Assembly: GCA_009693745.1 (NCBI GenBank)
Contig: SHWR01000026.1
Coordinates: forward strand, 1 to 14,804
Direction of reading: 5' to 3'
Source: Candidatus Fonsibacter sp.
GTDB lineage: Bacteria > Pseudomonadota > Alphaproteobacteria > Pelagibacterales > Pelagibacteraceae
DNA length: 14,804 nt
Part shown: piece after piece, positions 1 through 7,452 of the stretch
How positions within the stretch are numbered: position 1 is the stretch's first letter
Layout of the letters: every line of letters begins with the position of its first letter
Made by a program: the position numbers and the translations under genes
Notes under the pieces: generated by a model
Databases searched by the model: none
Told to the model about the DNA's origin: nothing
Seen by the model: only the letters and a program-made list of their open reading frames with translations

Positions 1-20
1 TTTTAAAAACAATATTAATT

Positions 21-94
21 TGGAGGCCACGCCCAGAATCGAACTGGGATACAAGGATTTGCAGTCCTCTGCGTAACCATTCCGCCACGTGGCC
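21..94 (-). tRNA. tRNA-Cys (anticodon GCA) with encoded CCA
   Basis: Read on the minus strand, this folds as a complete cloverleaf. The acceptor stem GGCCACG (94-88) pairs with CGTGGCC (31-25). The anticodon stem GAGGA/TCCTT encloses the loop CTGCAAA, giving anticodon GCA (Cys), and a T-arm with GTTCGATTC is present. The discriminator base is U (position 24), a known identity element for cysteinyl-tRNA synthetase, and the 3' CCA is encoded (23-21). It diverges from the PCMT-like gene. Its downstream side lies at the window edge, so no terminator could be judged. Identity is very secure. Confidence 0.97.
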
Positions 95-164
95 ATATTT
101 TTTCTGTATTATGTTTTTATAGCTATCGTGTATATATATTTAGTTTTCTAAACTCGCAAATATT
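95..164. promoter_or_regulatory. divergent spacer between tRNA-Cys and the PCMT-valS operon; probable promoters
   Basis: This 70-bp spacer separates two divergent transcription units, so both promoters should lie here. On the plus strand an alternating TATATATA run (131-138) could serve as a -10 element. It is followed by a small perfect hairpin, TTTAG-TTTT-CTAAA (139-152), just before the ATG at 165. No Shine-Dalgarno sequence precedes that ATG. On the minus strand CATAAT (about 116-111) is a possible -10 for the tRNA. I see no convincing -35 hexamer on either strand, and such AT-rich sequence gives -10 look-alikes by chance. Confidence 0.35.
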
Positions 165-815
165 ATGCAACACAGTATTCGAAAATTAAACATGATTGAG
201 AGCCAATTAAGACCTAACAATATTATAGATGAAAATCTAATTGCTGCTTTTCAAAAAGTTGAACAGGAGGATTTTCTACCTGATTCTTTGCAAAATTTAT
301 CATATATAGATGACCATATAAAATTTTCAAAAAGCAGTTTTATTTTAAAACCACTAATCTTTGCAAAATTTTTAAATATTATAAAATTAGATCTATCAGA
401 TATTGTTTTAGAAGTAGGTTCTGGTGGAGGCTATACAACTTCTATATTAGCTAATTTAGTTAACTCCGTTTATTCAATTGAGCAAAATAAAGACATATAT
501 GATTTTACAATAAAAAATTTAAAAAAAAATAAATATACAAATATTAATGTTTTATTTTCTAATTATAAGCAGCTAAATATTTTAGAGCTTAAATTTAATA
601 AAATTATTGTTAACGGAACAGTAAATGGTAATCCTGCAAATTTATTAGATAAATTAAATATTAATGGAAAATTAATATGCGTTTTAAAAGAAGAAACTTC
701 TTCAAGTATTTATCTTTTTAACAAAAAAGAAGATGGATATGAAAAATTAAGAATTATGAATGCCAGCGCTCCAATGTTAATTAATTATATTGATAAAGAA
801 GAATTTAGCTTCTGA
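165..815 (+). CDS. PCMT-family (isoaspartyl methyltransferase-like) SAM-dependent methyltransferase, divergent
   Basis: A 216-residue protein of the protein-L-isoaspartate O-methyltransferase family. The N-terminal MIESQLRPNNIID stretch (10-22) is typical of the alphaproteobacterial version. The SAM-binding motif I is clear (VLEVGSGGGYTTSIL, about 81-95), with the acidic post-motif around SIEQN (about 104-108). However, where true PCMTs have the active-site TISQP-type motif, this protein reads FILKP (about 59-63), and the later VTAAP-like motif reads VNGTV. SAM binding is therefore likely, but repair of isoaspartate is doubtful and the substrate is unknown. From memory, the tolC-linked alphaproteobacterial paralogue shares this loss. 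The start is the first ATG and has no Shine-Dalgarno. Its stop overlaps the valS start by one base (TGATG), indicating translational coupling. Confidence 0.85.
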   Translation: MQHSIRKLNMIESQLRPNNIIDENLIAAFQKVEQEDFLPDSLQNLSYIDDHIKFSKSSFILKPLIFAKFLNIIKLDLSDIVLEVGSGGGYTTSILANLVNSVYSIEQNKDIYDFTIKNLKKNKYTNINVLFSNYKQLNILELKFNKIIVNGTVNGNPANLLDKLNINGKLICVLKEETSSSIYLFNKKEDGYEKLRIMNASAPMLINYIDKEEFSF

Positions 816-3457
816 TGTTAGAGGAAAATTATAATCACATAGAAATAGAAGATAAAATTTATAATTTTTGGGAACAAAATAAATTATTTGAACCTATAAA
901 AAATAACAAAAAAAAATATTTTTCTATAGTAATACCCCCGCCGAACGTAACTGGTAATTTACATATGGGGCATGCTCTTAATAATTCTATTCAAGATTTA
1001 TTAGTTAGATTTCATAGATTAAAAGGATATGAAACTTTATGGCAACCAGGAACAGATCATGCTGGAATTGCAACAGAACTAGTTGTTGAAAAAAATCTAA
1101 ATAATAAAAGTCTTTCAAAAAATACATTAGGCAGAGAAAAGTTTCTAAAAGAAGTTTGGCATTGGAAAGAACATTCTGGAAATCTAATTATAAATCAACT
1201 TAAAAAATTAGGATCGTCATGTAATTGGTCACAAACTAGATTTACAATGGATAAGGATATGTCCAAAGCAGTAGTAAAAGTTTTTTTAGAGTTACATAAA
1301 AAAAAGCTTATTTATAAAGATTTTAAATTATCAAATTGGGATCCTGTATTAAAAACTGCAATTTCTGACCTAGAAGTGATTCAAAAAGAAGTCCAGGGAA
1401 AACTTTATTACATTAAATATTTTATTAATAAAAATGACTTTATAACTATAGCTACTACCAGACCAGAAACAATATTTGCAGATGTGGCTATTGCTGTTAA
1501 CCCAAAAGATAAAAGATATAAAAAATTAATAAATAAGTACGCAAAAATTCCAATTGCAGATAAGCAAATTAAAATAATCGCAGATCATTATGCCGATCCT
1601 AACCAAGGATCTGGAGCTGTAAAAATTACACCAGCACATGATTTTAATGATTATGAAGTTGGGCTAAGACATAATCTTGATAAGATTAATGTTTTAGAAT
1701 CTGATGGACGACTTAACAAAAATTGTCCAAAAAAATATCATGGACTAGATAGATTTGAGGCGCGAAAATTAATAATAGAGGATTTAAAATCAATCAATGC
1801 TTTAGAGAAAGAAGAAATAATAAAACATAATATTCCTTATGGTGATAGATCGAATTCTATAATTGAGCCTTATCTTACAGAACAATGGTTTTTAAATATT
1901 AAAAAAATGTCAATGGAGGCTTTGAAGGCTGTAAAAAATAAAAAAACTATTTTTTTTCCAGAATCATGGACAAAAACTTATAACTTATGGCTAAAAAATA
2001 TTCGGCCATGGTGTATTTCTAGACAGATATGGTGGGGACATCAAATTCCAATTTGGTATGGCAGTAACGGAAAAATTTTCTCAGGAACTGATCAAAATGA
2101 CGCTCAAAAACAAGCCGATAAATTTTATAAAAAAAAAAACTCTCCCATTAATCAAGATAGTAACGTCTTAGATACTTGGTTTTCATCTGCCTTATGGCCT
2201 TTTGCAAGTTTAGGTTGGCCAGAAAAAACTTATAATTTTAAAAGGTTTTACAAAACTTCAGTCTTAGTAACTGGTTTTGATATTTTATTTTTTTGGGTAG
2301 CTAGAATGATGATGATAGGATTATTTGTTACCAAAAAAGTTCCTTTTGATAAAGTTTACATACATGCATTAGTAAGAGACGAGCATGGTCAAAAAATGTC
2401 TAAATCAAAAGGTAACGTAATAGATCCTTTAGTTTTAATAAAAAAATACGGGGCTGACGCCTTAAGATTTACTTTAATGTCGATGGCTTCACCAGGTAGA
2501 GATGTAAAACTTTCAGAAGAACGAGTTAAAGGTTATAGAAATTTTTTAACCAAAATTTGGAACGTCTCTAAATTTTGTGATTTTAATAAATGTAACATTG
2601 ACATTAAAATTGATAGTAAAGAAGTTAAATTAGAAATTAATCAATGGATTATAAATGAATATATTTATACAAAAAATAATGTCGATAATCATATAAAAAA
2701 TTTTAGATTTGATGAGGCGTCTAAAGAAATTTATAATTTTTTTTGGAACGTATTTTGCGACTGGTATCTTGAATTTTCAAAGACAATTTTTTATTCAAAT
2801 AATCAGGATAAAATAAAAGAAACAAAAAAAGTTTTTGGATTTTTATTTTCAAATATTCTTTTAACTCTTCATCCATTTATACCATTTGTTACCGAAGAGT
2901 TGTGGAATAAATTAAAATTTTTTGAGTTATACAAAAGTCCTCTAATTAGTTTTTATTCTAACAAAGAAATAAAGTTAATTAAAAATGATAATATTCATTT
3001 GGTAAATTGGTTAATCAAACTTATTGGGCTGATAAGATCTACCAAGGTTATTTTGCAAGTTTCTCCTGGTAATTTTGTAGATATTTGTACTGATCATTTG
3101 TCCAAAAATAAAAAAAACTTCTTAGATAAAAATTTTTTAGTTTTTAAAAAATCATCTAGAGTTGAAAATTATTTTAAAAAAGATGAAAAAAACGATAATA
3201 TAATGTCAGTTTATTTAGATGGAGATGTAATTTTAATTAAATTTCCAACAGAAATTTCCTTAAAAGATCAAATTATTAAAGTTAAAGAAAAAATAGATTC
3301 AGTAAAAAGCACTATTAGCACTATTAAAATCAAACTCACTAACAAATCTTTTACAAATAAAGCTCCAAAAAATGTGGTTGATAAAGAAAAAGATCTTTTA
3401 AAAAAATTAGTAAATGACTTAAATCAATTAGAAAGTATAATATCTATTAAAAATTAA
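815..3457 (+). CDS. valS: valyl-tRNA synthetase
   Basis: Class I synthetase that charges tRNA-Val with valine in the cytoplasm. The 880-residue length is normal for the family. Visible landmarks, in order: the HIGH motif as HMGH (50-53) within PPPNVTGNLHMGH; the CP1 editing domain with TTRPET (213-218) and the GSGAVKITPAHD segment (about 265-276), which hydrolyses mischarged Thr-tRNA; WCISRQIWWGHQIP (399-412); KMSKS (527-531); an alpha-helical anticodon-binding domain; and a lysine/glutamate-rich C-terminal coiled coil (about 815-875) that clamps the tRNA. The start codon overlaps the stop of the PCMT-like gene. In many alphaproteobacteria tolC and popZ stand immediately upstream; here they do not. 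An 11-A tract lies at 2129-2139. Assignment is certain. Confidence 0.98.
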   Translation: MLEENYNHIEIEDKIYNFWEQNKLFEPIKNNKKKYFSIVIPPPNVTGNLHMGHALNNSIQDLLVRFHRLKGYETLWQPGTDHAGIATELVVEKNLNNKSLSKNTLGREKFLKEVWHWKEHSGNLIINQLKKLGSSCNWSQTRFTMDKDMSKAVVKVFLELHKKKLIYKDFKLSNWDPVLKTAISDLEVIQKEVQGKLYYIKYFINKNDFITIATTRPETIFADVAIAVNPKDKRYKKLINKYAKIPIADKQIKIIADHYADPNQGSGAVKITPAHDFNDYEVGLRHNLDKINVLESDGRLNKNCPKKYHGLDRFEARKLIIEDLKSINALEKEEIIKHNIPYGDRSNSIIEPYLTEQWFLNIKKMSMEALKAVKNKKTIFFPESWTKTYNLWLKNIRPWCISRQIWWGHQIPIWYGSNGKIFSGTDQNDAQKQADKFYKKKNSPINQDSNVLDTWFSSALWPFASLGWPEKTYNFKRFYKTSVLVTGFDILFFWVARMMMIGLFVTKKVPFDKVYIHALVRDEHGQKMSKSKGNVIDPLVLIKKYGADALRFTLMSMASPGRDVKLSEERVKGYRNFLTKIWNVSKFCDFNKCNIDIKIDSKEVKLEINQWIINEYIYTKNNVDNHIKNFRFDEASKEIYNFFWNVFCDWYLEFSKTIFYSNNQDKIKETKKVFGFLFSNILLTLHPFIPFVTEELWNKLKFFELYKSPLISFYSNKEIKLIKNDNIHLVNWLIKLIGLIRSTKVILQVSPGNFVDICTDHLSKNKKNFLDKNFLVFKKSSRVENYFKKDEKNDNIMSVYLDGDVILIKFPTEISLKDQIIKVKEKIDSVKSTISTIKIKLTNKSFTNKAPKNVVDKEKDLLKKLVNDLNQLESIISIKN

Positions 3458-3459
3458 TT

Positions 3460-5175
3460 ATGAAATTTGATAAATCAAAATTACCAAGTCGCCATACTAC
3501 TGTAGGTCCTGATAGAGCGCCACATAGATCTTTTTATTATGCAATGAACTTAAAAAAAAATGATATTGCAAAACCATTTGTTGGTGTTGTTTCAACATGG
3601 AATGAGGCTGCTCCATGTAATATTTCCTTAATGAGGCAAGCTCAATCTGCAAAAAAAGGTGTTTTTGATCATAGCGGAACGCCTAGAGAATTCTGTACAA
3701 TTACAGTTACAGATGGAATTGCCATGGGTCACGAAGGAATGAAGTCATCTTTAATATCTCGAGAAATAATTGCAGATTCAACCGAACTAACAGTTAGAGG
3801 TCATTGCTATGATGCATTAGTTGGTCTTGCTGGATGCGATAAATCATTACCAGGGTTAATGATGGCAATGTGTAGATTAAATGTGCCTAGCGTTTTTATT
3901 TATGGGGGATCTATATTACCAGGAAAATTTAAAGGAAAAGATGTAACAGTTGTTGATGTTTTCGAAGCTGTTGGAAAACATTCTAACAAACAAATGTCTG
4001 ATGAAGATTTAGAGGAACTAGAAATCAACGCATGTCCAAGCGCAGGTGCATGCGGCGGACAGTTTACTGCAAATACAATGGCATGCGTATCTGAAGCGAT
4101 AGGTCTAGCATTACCATATTCTTCAGGAACACCGGCTCCTTACGAAGAAAGAGATAAATATGCTTACGCAAGCGGGCAAGCAGTAATGTCTTTGTTAAAA
4201 AAAAATATTAGACCAAGAGATATTGTTACACTCAAATCATTGCAAAACGCTGCTACTATTGTAGCTGCTACTGGTGGATCAACAAATGCAGCTCTTCATC
4301 TTCCTGCAATCGCAAATGAATGTGGAATAAAATTTGATCTTATGGATGTGGCAAAAATTTTTAAAAAAACTCCTTACTTAGCAGATTTAAAACCAGGAGG
4401 AAAATATGTTGCAAAAGATATGTTTGAGGCCGGTGGAGTGCCTATGTTACTTAAAACTTTGTTAGACGGAGGCTATCTGCACGGTGATTGTTTGACTGTT
4501 ACTGGTGAAACAATGAAGAAAAATTTAGAAAAAGTTAAGTTTAATAACAATCAAGATGTAATGAGAACTTATAATAAACCTCTTTCAAAATCAGGAGGAG
4601 TTGCTGGTCTCAGAGGGAATTTAGCGCCTGAAGGAGCAATTGTTAAAGTAGCTGGAATGAAAACCCTAAAGTTTGTAGGAAAAGCTTTATGCTTTAATAG
4701 CGAAGAAGAAGCTTTTAAAGCTGTTAAAAATCGAAAATATAAAGCAGGGGACGTTATAGTTATTAGATATGAAGGACCAAGAGGAGGTCCTGGAATGCGG
4801 GAGATGCTTTCTACTACCGCGGCTATTTATGGTCAGGGAATGGGAGAAAAAGTAGCATTAATTACTGACGGAAGATTTTCGGGGGCAACTAGAGGTTTTT
4901 GTGTTGGGCATGTTGGCCCAGAGGCATTTAATGGTGGTCCAATAGCACTATTAAAAAATGGAGATACAATAATTATTGATGCTAATAAAGGAACTATAGA
5001 TGTTAAAATTTCTAATTCAGAATTACAAAAACGAAAAAAATCTTGGAAAAATATTAAACCTAATTTTACATCAGGAACCCTTTGGAAATATGCTCAGTCT
5101 GTCGGATCTTCAAAATATGGGGCGGTAACACATCCAGGTGGTTTTAAAGAGAAAAATTGTTATGCAGATATTTGA
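3460..5175 (+). CDS. ilvD: dihydroxy-acid dehydratase
   Basis: Catalyses dehydration of 2,3-dihydroxy-isovalerate and 2,3-dihydroxy-3-methylvalerate to the 2-oxo acid precursors of valine/leucine and isoleucine. The 571-residue length fits the shorter DHAD class. Cluster ligands are visible as C53 (APCN), C126 in CDKSLPG (with K128, the Mg-site lysine) and C198 in ACPSAGACGGQFTANTMA. The motif wording (GACGG rather than the SCSG of the E. coli enzyme) resembles the oxygen-tolerant [2Fe-2S] type; that cluster type is inferred. The C-terminal TDGRFSGATRGFCVGHVGPEA segment carries the catalytic serine. It lies 2 nt after valS, with no Shine-Dalgarno, so it is probably co-transcribed with valS. 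Pairing a valine-pathway enzyme with the valine synthetase may be functional or coincidental. Assignment is certain. Confidence 0.98.
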   Translation: MKFDKSKLPSRHTTVGPDRAPHRSFYYAMNLKKNDIAKPFVGVVSTWNEAAPCNISLMRQAQSAKKGVFDHSGTPREFCTITVTDGIAMGHEGMKSSLISREIIADSTELTVRGHCYDALVGLAGCDKSLPGLMMAMCRLNVPSVFIYGGSILPGKFKGKDVTVVDVFEAVGKHSNKQMSDEDLEELEINACPSAGACGGQFTANTMACVSEAIGLALPYSSGTPAPYEERDKYAYASGQAVMSLLKKNIRPRDIVTLKSLQNAATIVAATGGSTNAALHLPAIANECGIKFDLMDVAKIFKKTPYLADLKPGGKYVAKDMFEAGGVPMLLKTLLDGGYLHGDCLTVTGETMKKNLEKVKFNNNQDVMRTYNKPLSKSGGVAGLRGNLAPEGAIVKVAGMKTLKFVGKALCFNSEEEAFKAVKNRKYKAGDVIVIRYEGPRGGPGMREMLSTTAAIYGQGMGEKVALITDGRFSGATRGFCVGHVGPEAFNGGPIALLKNGDTIIIDANKGTIDVKISNSELQKRKKSWKNIKPNFTSGTLWKYAQSVGSSKYGAVTHPGGFKEKNCYADI

Positions 5176-5178
5176 GGA
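5174..5178 (+). promoter_or_regulatory. Shine-Dalgarno GAGGA that fixes a TTG start
   Basis: GAGGA overlaps the ilvD stop codon (TGAGGA) and ends 4 nt before the TTG at 5183. It is the only strong Shine-Dalgarno sequence I find before any start in this window. It supports the TTG as the true start of the transporter, and the following residues (a hydrophobic N-terminal helix) agree. Confidence 0.7.
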
Positions 5179-5182
5179 ATAA

Positions 5183-6058
5183 TTGTTTCTAACAATTTTA
5201 AATATAATAATTCCAGTAATTTTTGTAATCTTTATTGGCTATTTATGGAATATCTATAACAAAGATTTCAATACTATCGCCGTAACTAAACTTGCAGCAA
5301 ATATTGCTTTACCATGTTTAATTTATGATTCTATAACAAGAACTAATTTAAGTATAAATATTTTTTTTAAAATTTTTGTCTCAGCATTTTCAGTTTTAGC
5401 TCTTGGTTTTTTATTCGGATATATTTTTATAAAAATTTTTAAACTTCCGTCATTAAAATTAACAACTCCAATAATGCATCCTAACAGTGGTAATATGGGA
5501 CTTCCATTAGCTTTATTGACCTTTGGCAGTGAGGGTCTTGCGCTAGCAGCTGGTTTTGCTTCGATAGTTATGGTCAGTCATTTTACAGTAAATACTGCAA
5601 TTTCTTCGGGAAATTATTCCGTTAAAAAAATAATTGTTAGTCCTGTTTTATTATCATTAATATTTTCACTTATTATTTTATTTTACAAAATTGAAATGCC
5701 AAGTTTTTTAAATAATATTGCAAAAATTTTGTCCGGGCTTGTTATACCTCTAGTTTTGCTAGCATTAGGTATGTCTCTTAGTAAAATTAACATTAAAAAT
5801 TTAAAAACGGGTTTATTACTTGGTATATTTAAAATTATTATTGGTCCCATTATTGGAATATTGGTTGTTTATTTGTTAAATCTAGATGGCATTGTAGCTA
5901 AAGTTGTAATATTACAATCAACAATGCCTGCAGCTATACTGACTTATTTGATAGCGTCTGAAAATAACTCTTATGATCAAGAAATTGGCGTAGCTGTTTT
6001 TGTATCAACCATTGCCTCTATTATTTCAATCCCAATCATTTTATTTTTTTTAATATAA
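5183..6058 (+). CDS. AEC-family (auxin efflux carrier / malate permease-like) membrane transporter
   Basis: A 291-residue, very hydrophobic inner-membrane protein with about ten predicted membrane helices, matching the Mem_trans/AEC family of secondary carriers. Family landmarks are the NSGNMGLPL motif (101-109), the proline-interrupted helix ALPCLIYDS (42-50), a repeat-related second half with LVIPLVLLALGMSL, and MPAAILTYLIASENN (248-262) near the end. Bacterial relatives move organic acids or amino acids, but the substrate cannot be read from sequence. The start is TTG with a good GAGGA ribosome site. The stop overlaps the manC start by one base (TAATG). Its place after ilvD might hint at export of a branched-chain oxo acid or amino acid, but this is only speculation. 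Confidence 0.88.
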   Translation: MFLTILNIIIPVIFVIFIGYLWNIYNKDFNTIAVTKLAANIALPCLIYDSITRTNLSINIFFKIFVSAFSVLALGFLFGYIFIKIFKLPSLKLTTPIMHPNSGNMGLPLALLTFGSEGLALAAGFASIVMVSHFTVNTAISSGNYSVKKIIVSPVLLSLIFSLIILFYKIEMPSFLNNIAKILSGLVIPLVLLALGMSLSKINIKNLKTGLLLGIFKIIIGPIIGILVVYLLNLDGIVAKVVILQSTMPAAILTYLIASENNSYDQEIGVAVFVSTIASIISIPIILFFLI

Positions 6059-7443
6059 TGAAAATTAAACCTATTATTTTATGTGGAGGGGAGGGTACTA
6101 GATTATGGCCCGATTCTAGAAAAAAACATCCTAAACAGTTTATTAAAATTCATGGAAAAACTTTATTAAGTCAGGCAATTGATAGAGTTAGCGGTTTAAA
6201 TTTTGATAATATAACAATTTGTACGAACTCTAATTTCCTAGATGAAATAAAAGAAGAAACTAATAAAATAAATTGTAAAATTTACGTTGAGCCTGATAAA
6301 AAAAACACAGCAGCAGCAATTCTCGCTGCGATTAATGATGATGATTTAGAATTTTATCAGCCTGTGTTAATTATTTCGTCTGATCATATCATTGAAAAAA
6401 AAATAATATTTCAAAATCAAATAAAAAAAATATCTAATTATTTGGATATGTATAAAGTTTTTATTTTTGGCGTTAAACCTGATTATCCAGAAACAGGTTA
6501 TGGTTATTTATATTCAAAAAAAATTAATAAAAATTTTAACAAGGTTATTAAATTTATTGAGAAGCCAAATTTAAATAGAGCAAAAAAACTTATTAAAAAT
6601 AATAATTATCTATGGAATTCTGGAATATTTCTTTCAAATAAATCAGCATTATTAAATGAATTTTCTGTTTTGCAAACTAAATTAGCACTACAAGTTTGTG
6701 ATTCTTATATAAATGCAAAAACTACAAATAATGTTGTGGAATTAGCCAATAACTACTACTCAAAAATAAAATCTATTTCTTTTGATAATGCCATATTAGA
6801 AAAATCTAAAAACGTTTTTTCTACAAAACTTTTAAGCGATTGGAAAGATGTTGGGAGCTGGTTGCAAAAATGGGAAATTGAAAAAAAGGATAAAGATAAT
6901 AACTATTTAAAAGGAAATATATTCAAGAATAATGTTAAAAATTCCTATATTTCATCCAACAAAACTGTTGTAGCTAGTAACTTAAAAAACGTACTTGCGG
7001 TGGATAATAATGATGTTCTATATATTTCTGATCTTAAAAATAATAATCTCAAAAATCTTTATCCTATAATTAATAAAAAATTTCCAAAAATTACAGATCA
7101 GCACACCACCACCCGAAGACCCTGGGGGCAATTTACAAGTGTATTTGTTGGAAAAAATTTTCAAGTAAAGGAATTGGTAGTTAATCCAGGAGCAATTCTT
7201 AGTCTTCAGAAACATAAATATAGATCTGAAAATTGGGTTGTTGTCGAAGGAAAAGCCAATGTTACACTCAATAAGAAGAATATATTTTTGAAAAAGTCAG
7301 ATTCTATTTTTATTCCTCAAGGAGCAGTTCATAGGATTGAAAATAGACAAAAAGGTATTTTAAAGATTATCGAAGTTCAAACAGGTAGTTATTTAGGTGA
7401 AGACGATATAATCCGTATTAAAGATATTTACGGTAGAGCTTAA
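6058..7443 (+). CDS. manC: mannose-1-phosphate guanylyltransferase with C-terminal mannose-6-phosphate isomerase-like cupin
   Basis: Makes GDP-mannose from mannose-1-phosphate and GTP, feeding LPS/polysaccharide or GDP-sugar synthesis. The nucleotidyltransferase domain (about 1-340) shows GGEGTRLWPDSRKKHPKQF (10-28), SSDH (107-110), the FIEKP lysine (about 169) and WNSGIF (186-191). The cupin (about 354-460) begins at RPWG and contains LSLQKHKYRSENWVVVEG. The 461-residue length is normal for the two-domain ManC/AlgA form. Oddities: the usual H-x-H of the cupin metal site reads H386-K-Y388, and the usual SEHW reads SENW, so isomerase activity is uncertain. The domain junction (7101-7130) is about 70 % GC with codons unlike the rest of the gene. 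It overlaps the preceding gene by 1 nt, and its last 4 nt overlap the end of xthA on the other strand. Confidence 0.94.
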   Translation: MKIKPIILCGGEGTRLWPDSRKKHPKQFIKIHGKTLLSQAIDRVSGLNFDNITICTNSNFLDEIKEETNKINCKIYVEPDKKNTAAAILAAINDDDLEFYQPVLIISSDHIIEKKIIFQNQIKKISNYLDMYKVFIFGVKPDYPETGYGYLYSKKINKNFNKVIKFIEKPNLNRAKKLIKNNNYLWNSGIFLSNKSALLNEFSVLQTKLALQVCDSYINAKTTNNVVELANNYYSKIKSISFDNAILEKSKNVFSTKLLSDWKDVGSWLQKWEIEKKDKDNNYLKGNIFKNNVKNSYISSNKTVVASNLKNVLAVDNNDVLYISDLKNNNLKNLYPIINKKFPKITDQHTTTRRPWGQFTSVFVGKNFQVKELVVNPGAILSLQKHKYRSENWVVVEGKANVTLNKKNIFLKKSDSIFIPQGAVHRIENRQKGILKIIEVQTGSYLGEDDIIRIKDIYGRA

Positions 7444-7452
7444 ACCAAGCTT
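7436..7452. other. small hairpin spanning the converging manC and xthA stop codons
   Basis: AGCTT (7437-7441), a five-base loop and AAGCT (7447-7451) form a perfect 5-bp stem; 7436 and 7452 can add a G-T wobble in the plus-strand RNA. It covers both stop codons. With no intergenic space, it is the only candidate for ending transcription from either side. The stem is short and no T-tract follows in either direction, so intrinsic termination would be weak. Confidence 0.25.

Noticed and set aside
7099..7130. Possible repeat or strong hairpin in the CACC-rich patch of manC
   Set aside because: The ACC repetition is only a few codons long, and I could pair no more than about 3 bp with the following G run, so it is neither a convincing repeat nor a structure. 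Only the base composition is notable.
7018..7215. Minus-strand open frame of 65 codons inside manC
   Set aside because: It is antisense to a well-conserved ManC domain junction, has no homology I recognise, and its Gly/Ser-rich part is just the complement of the GC-rich patch.
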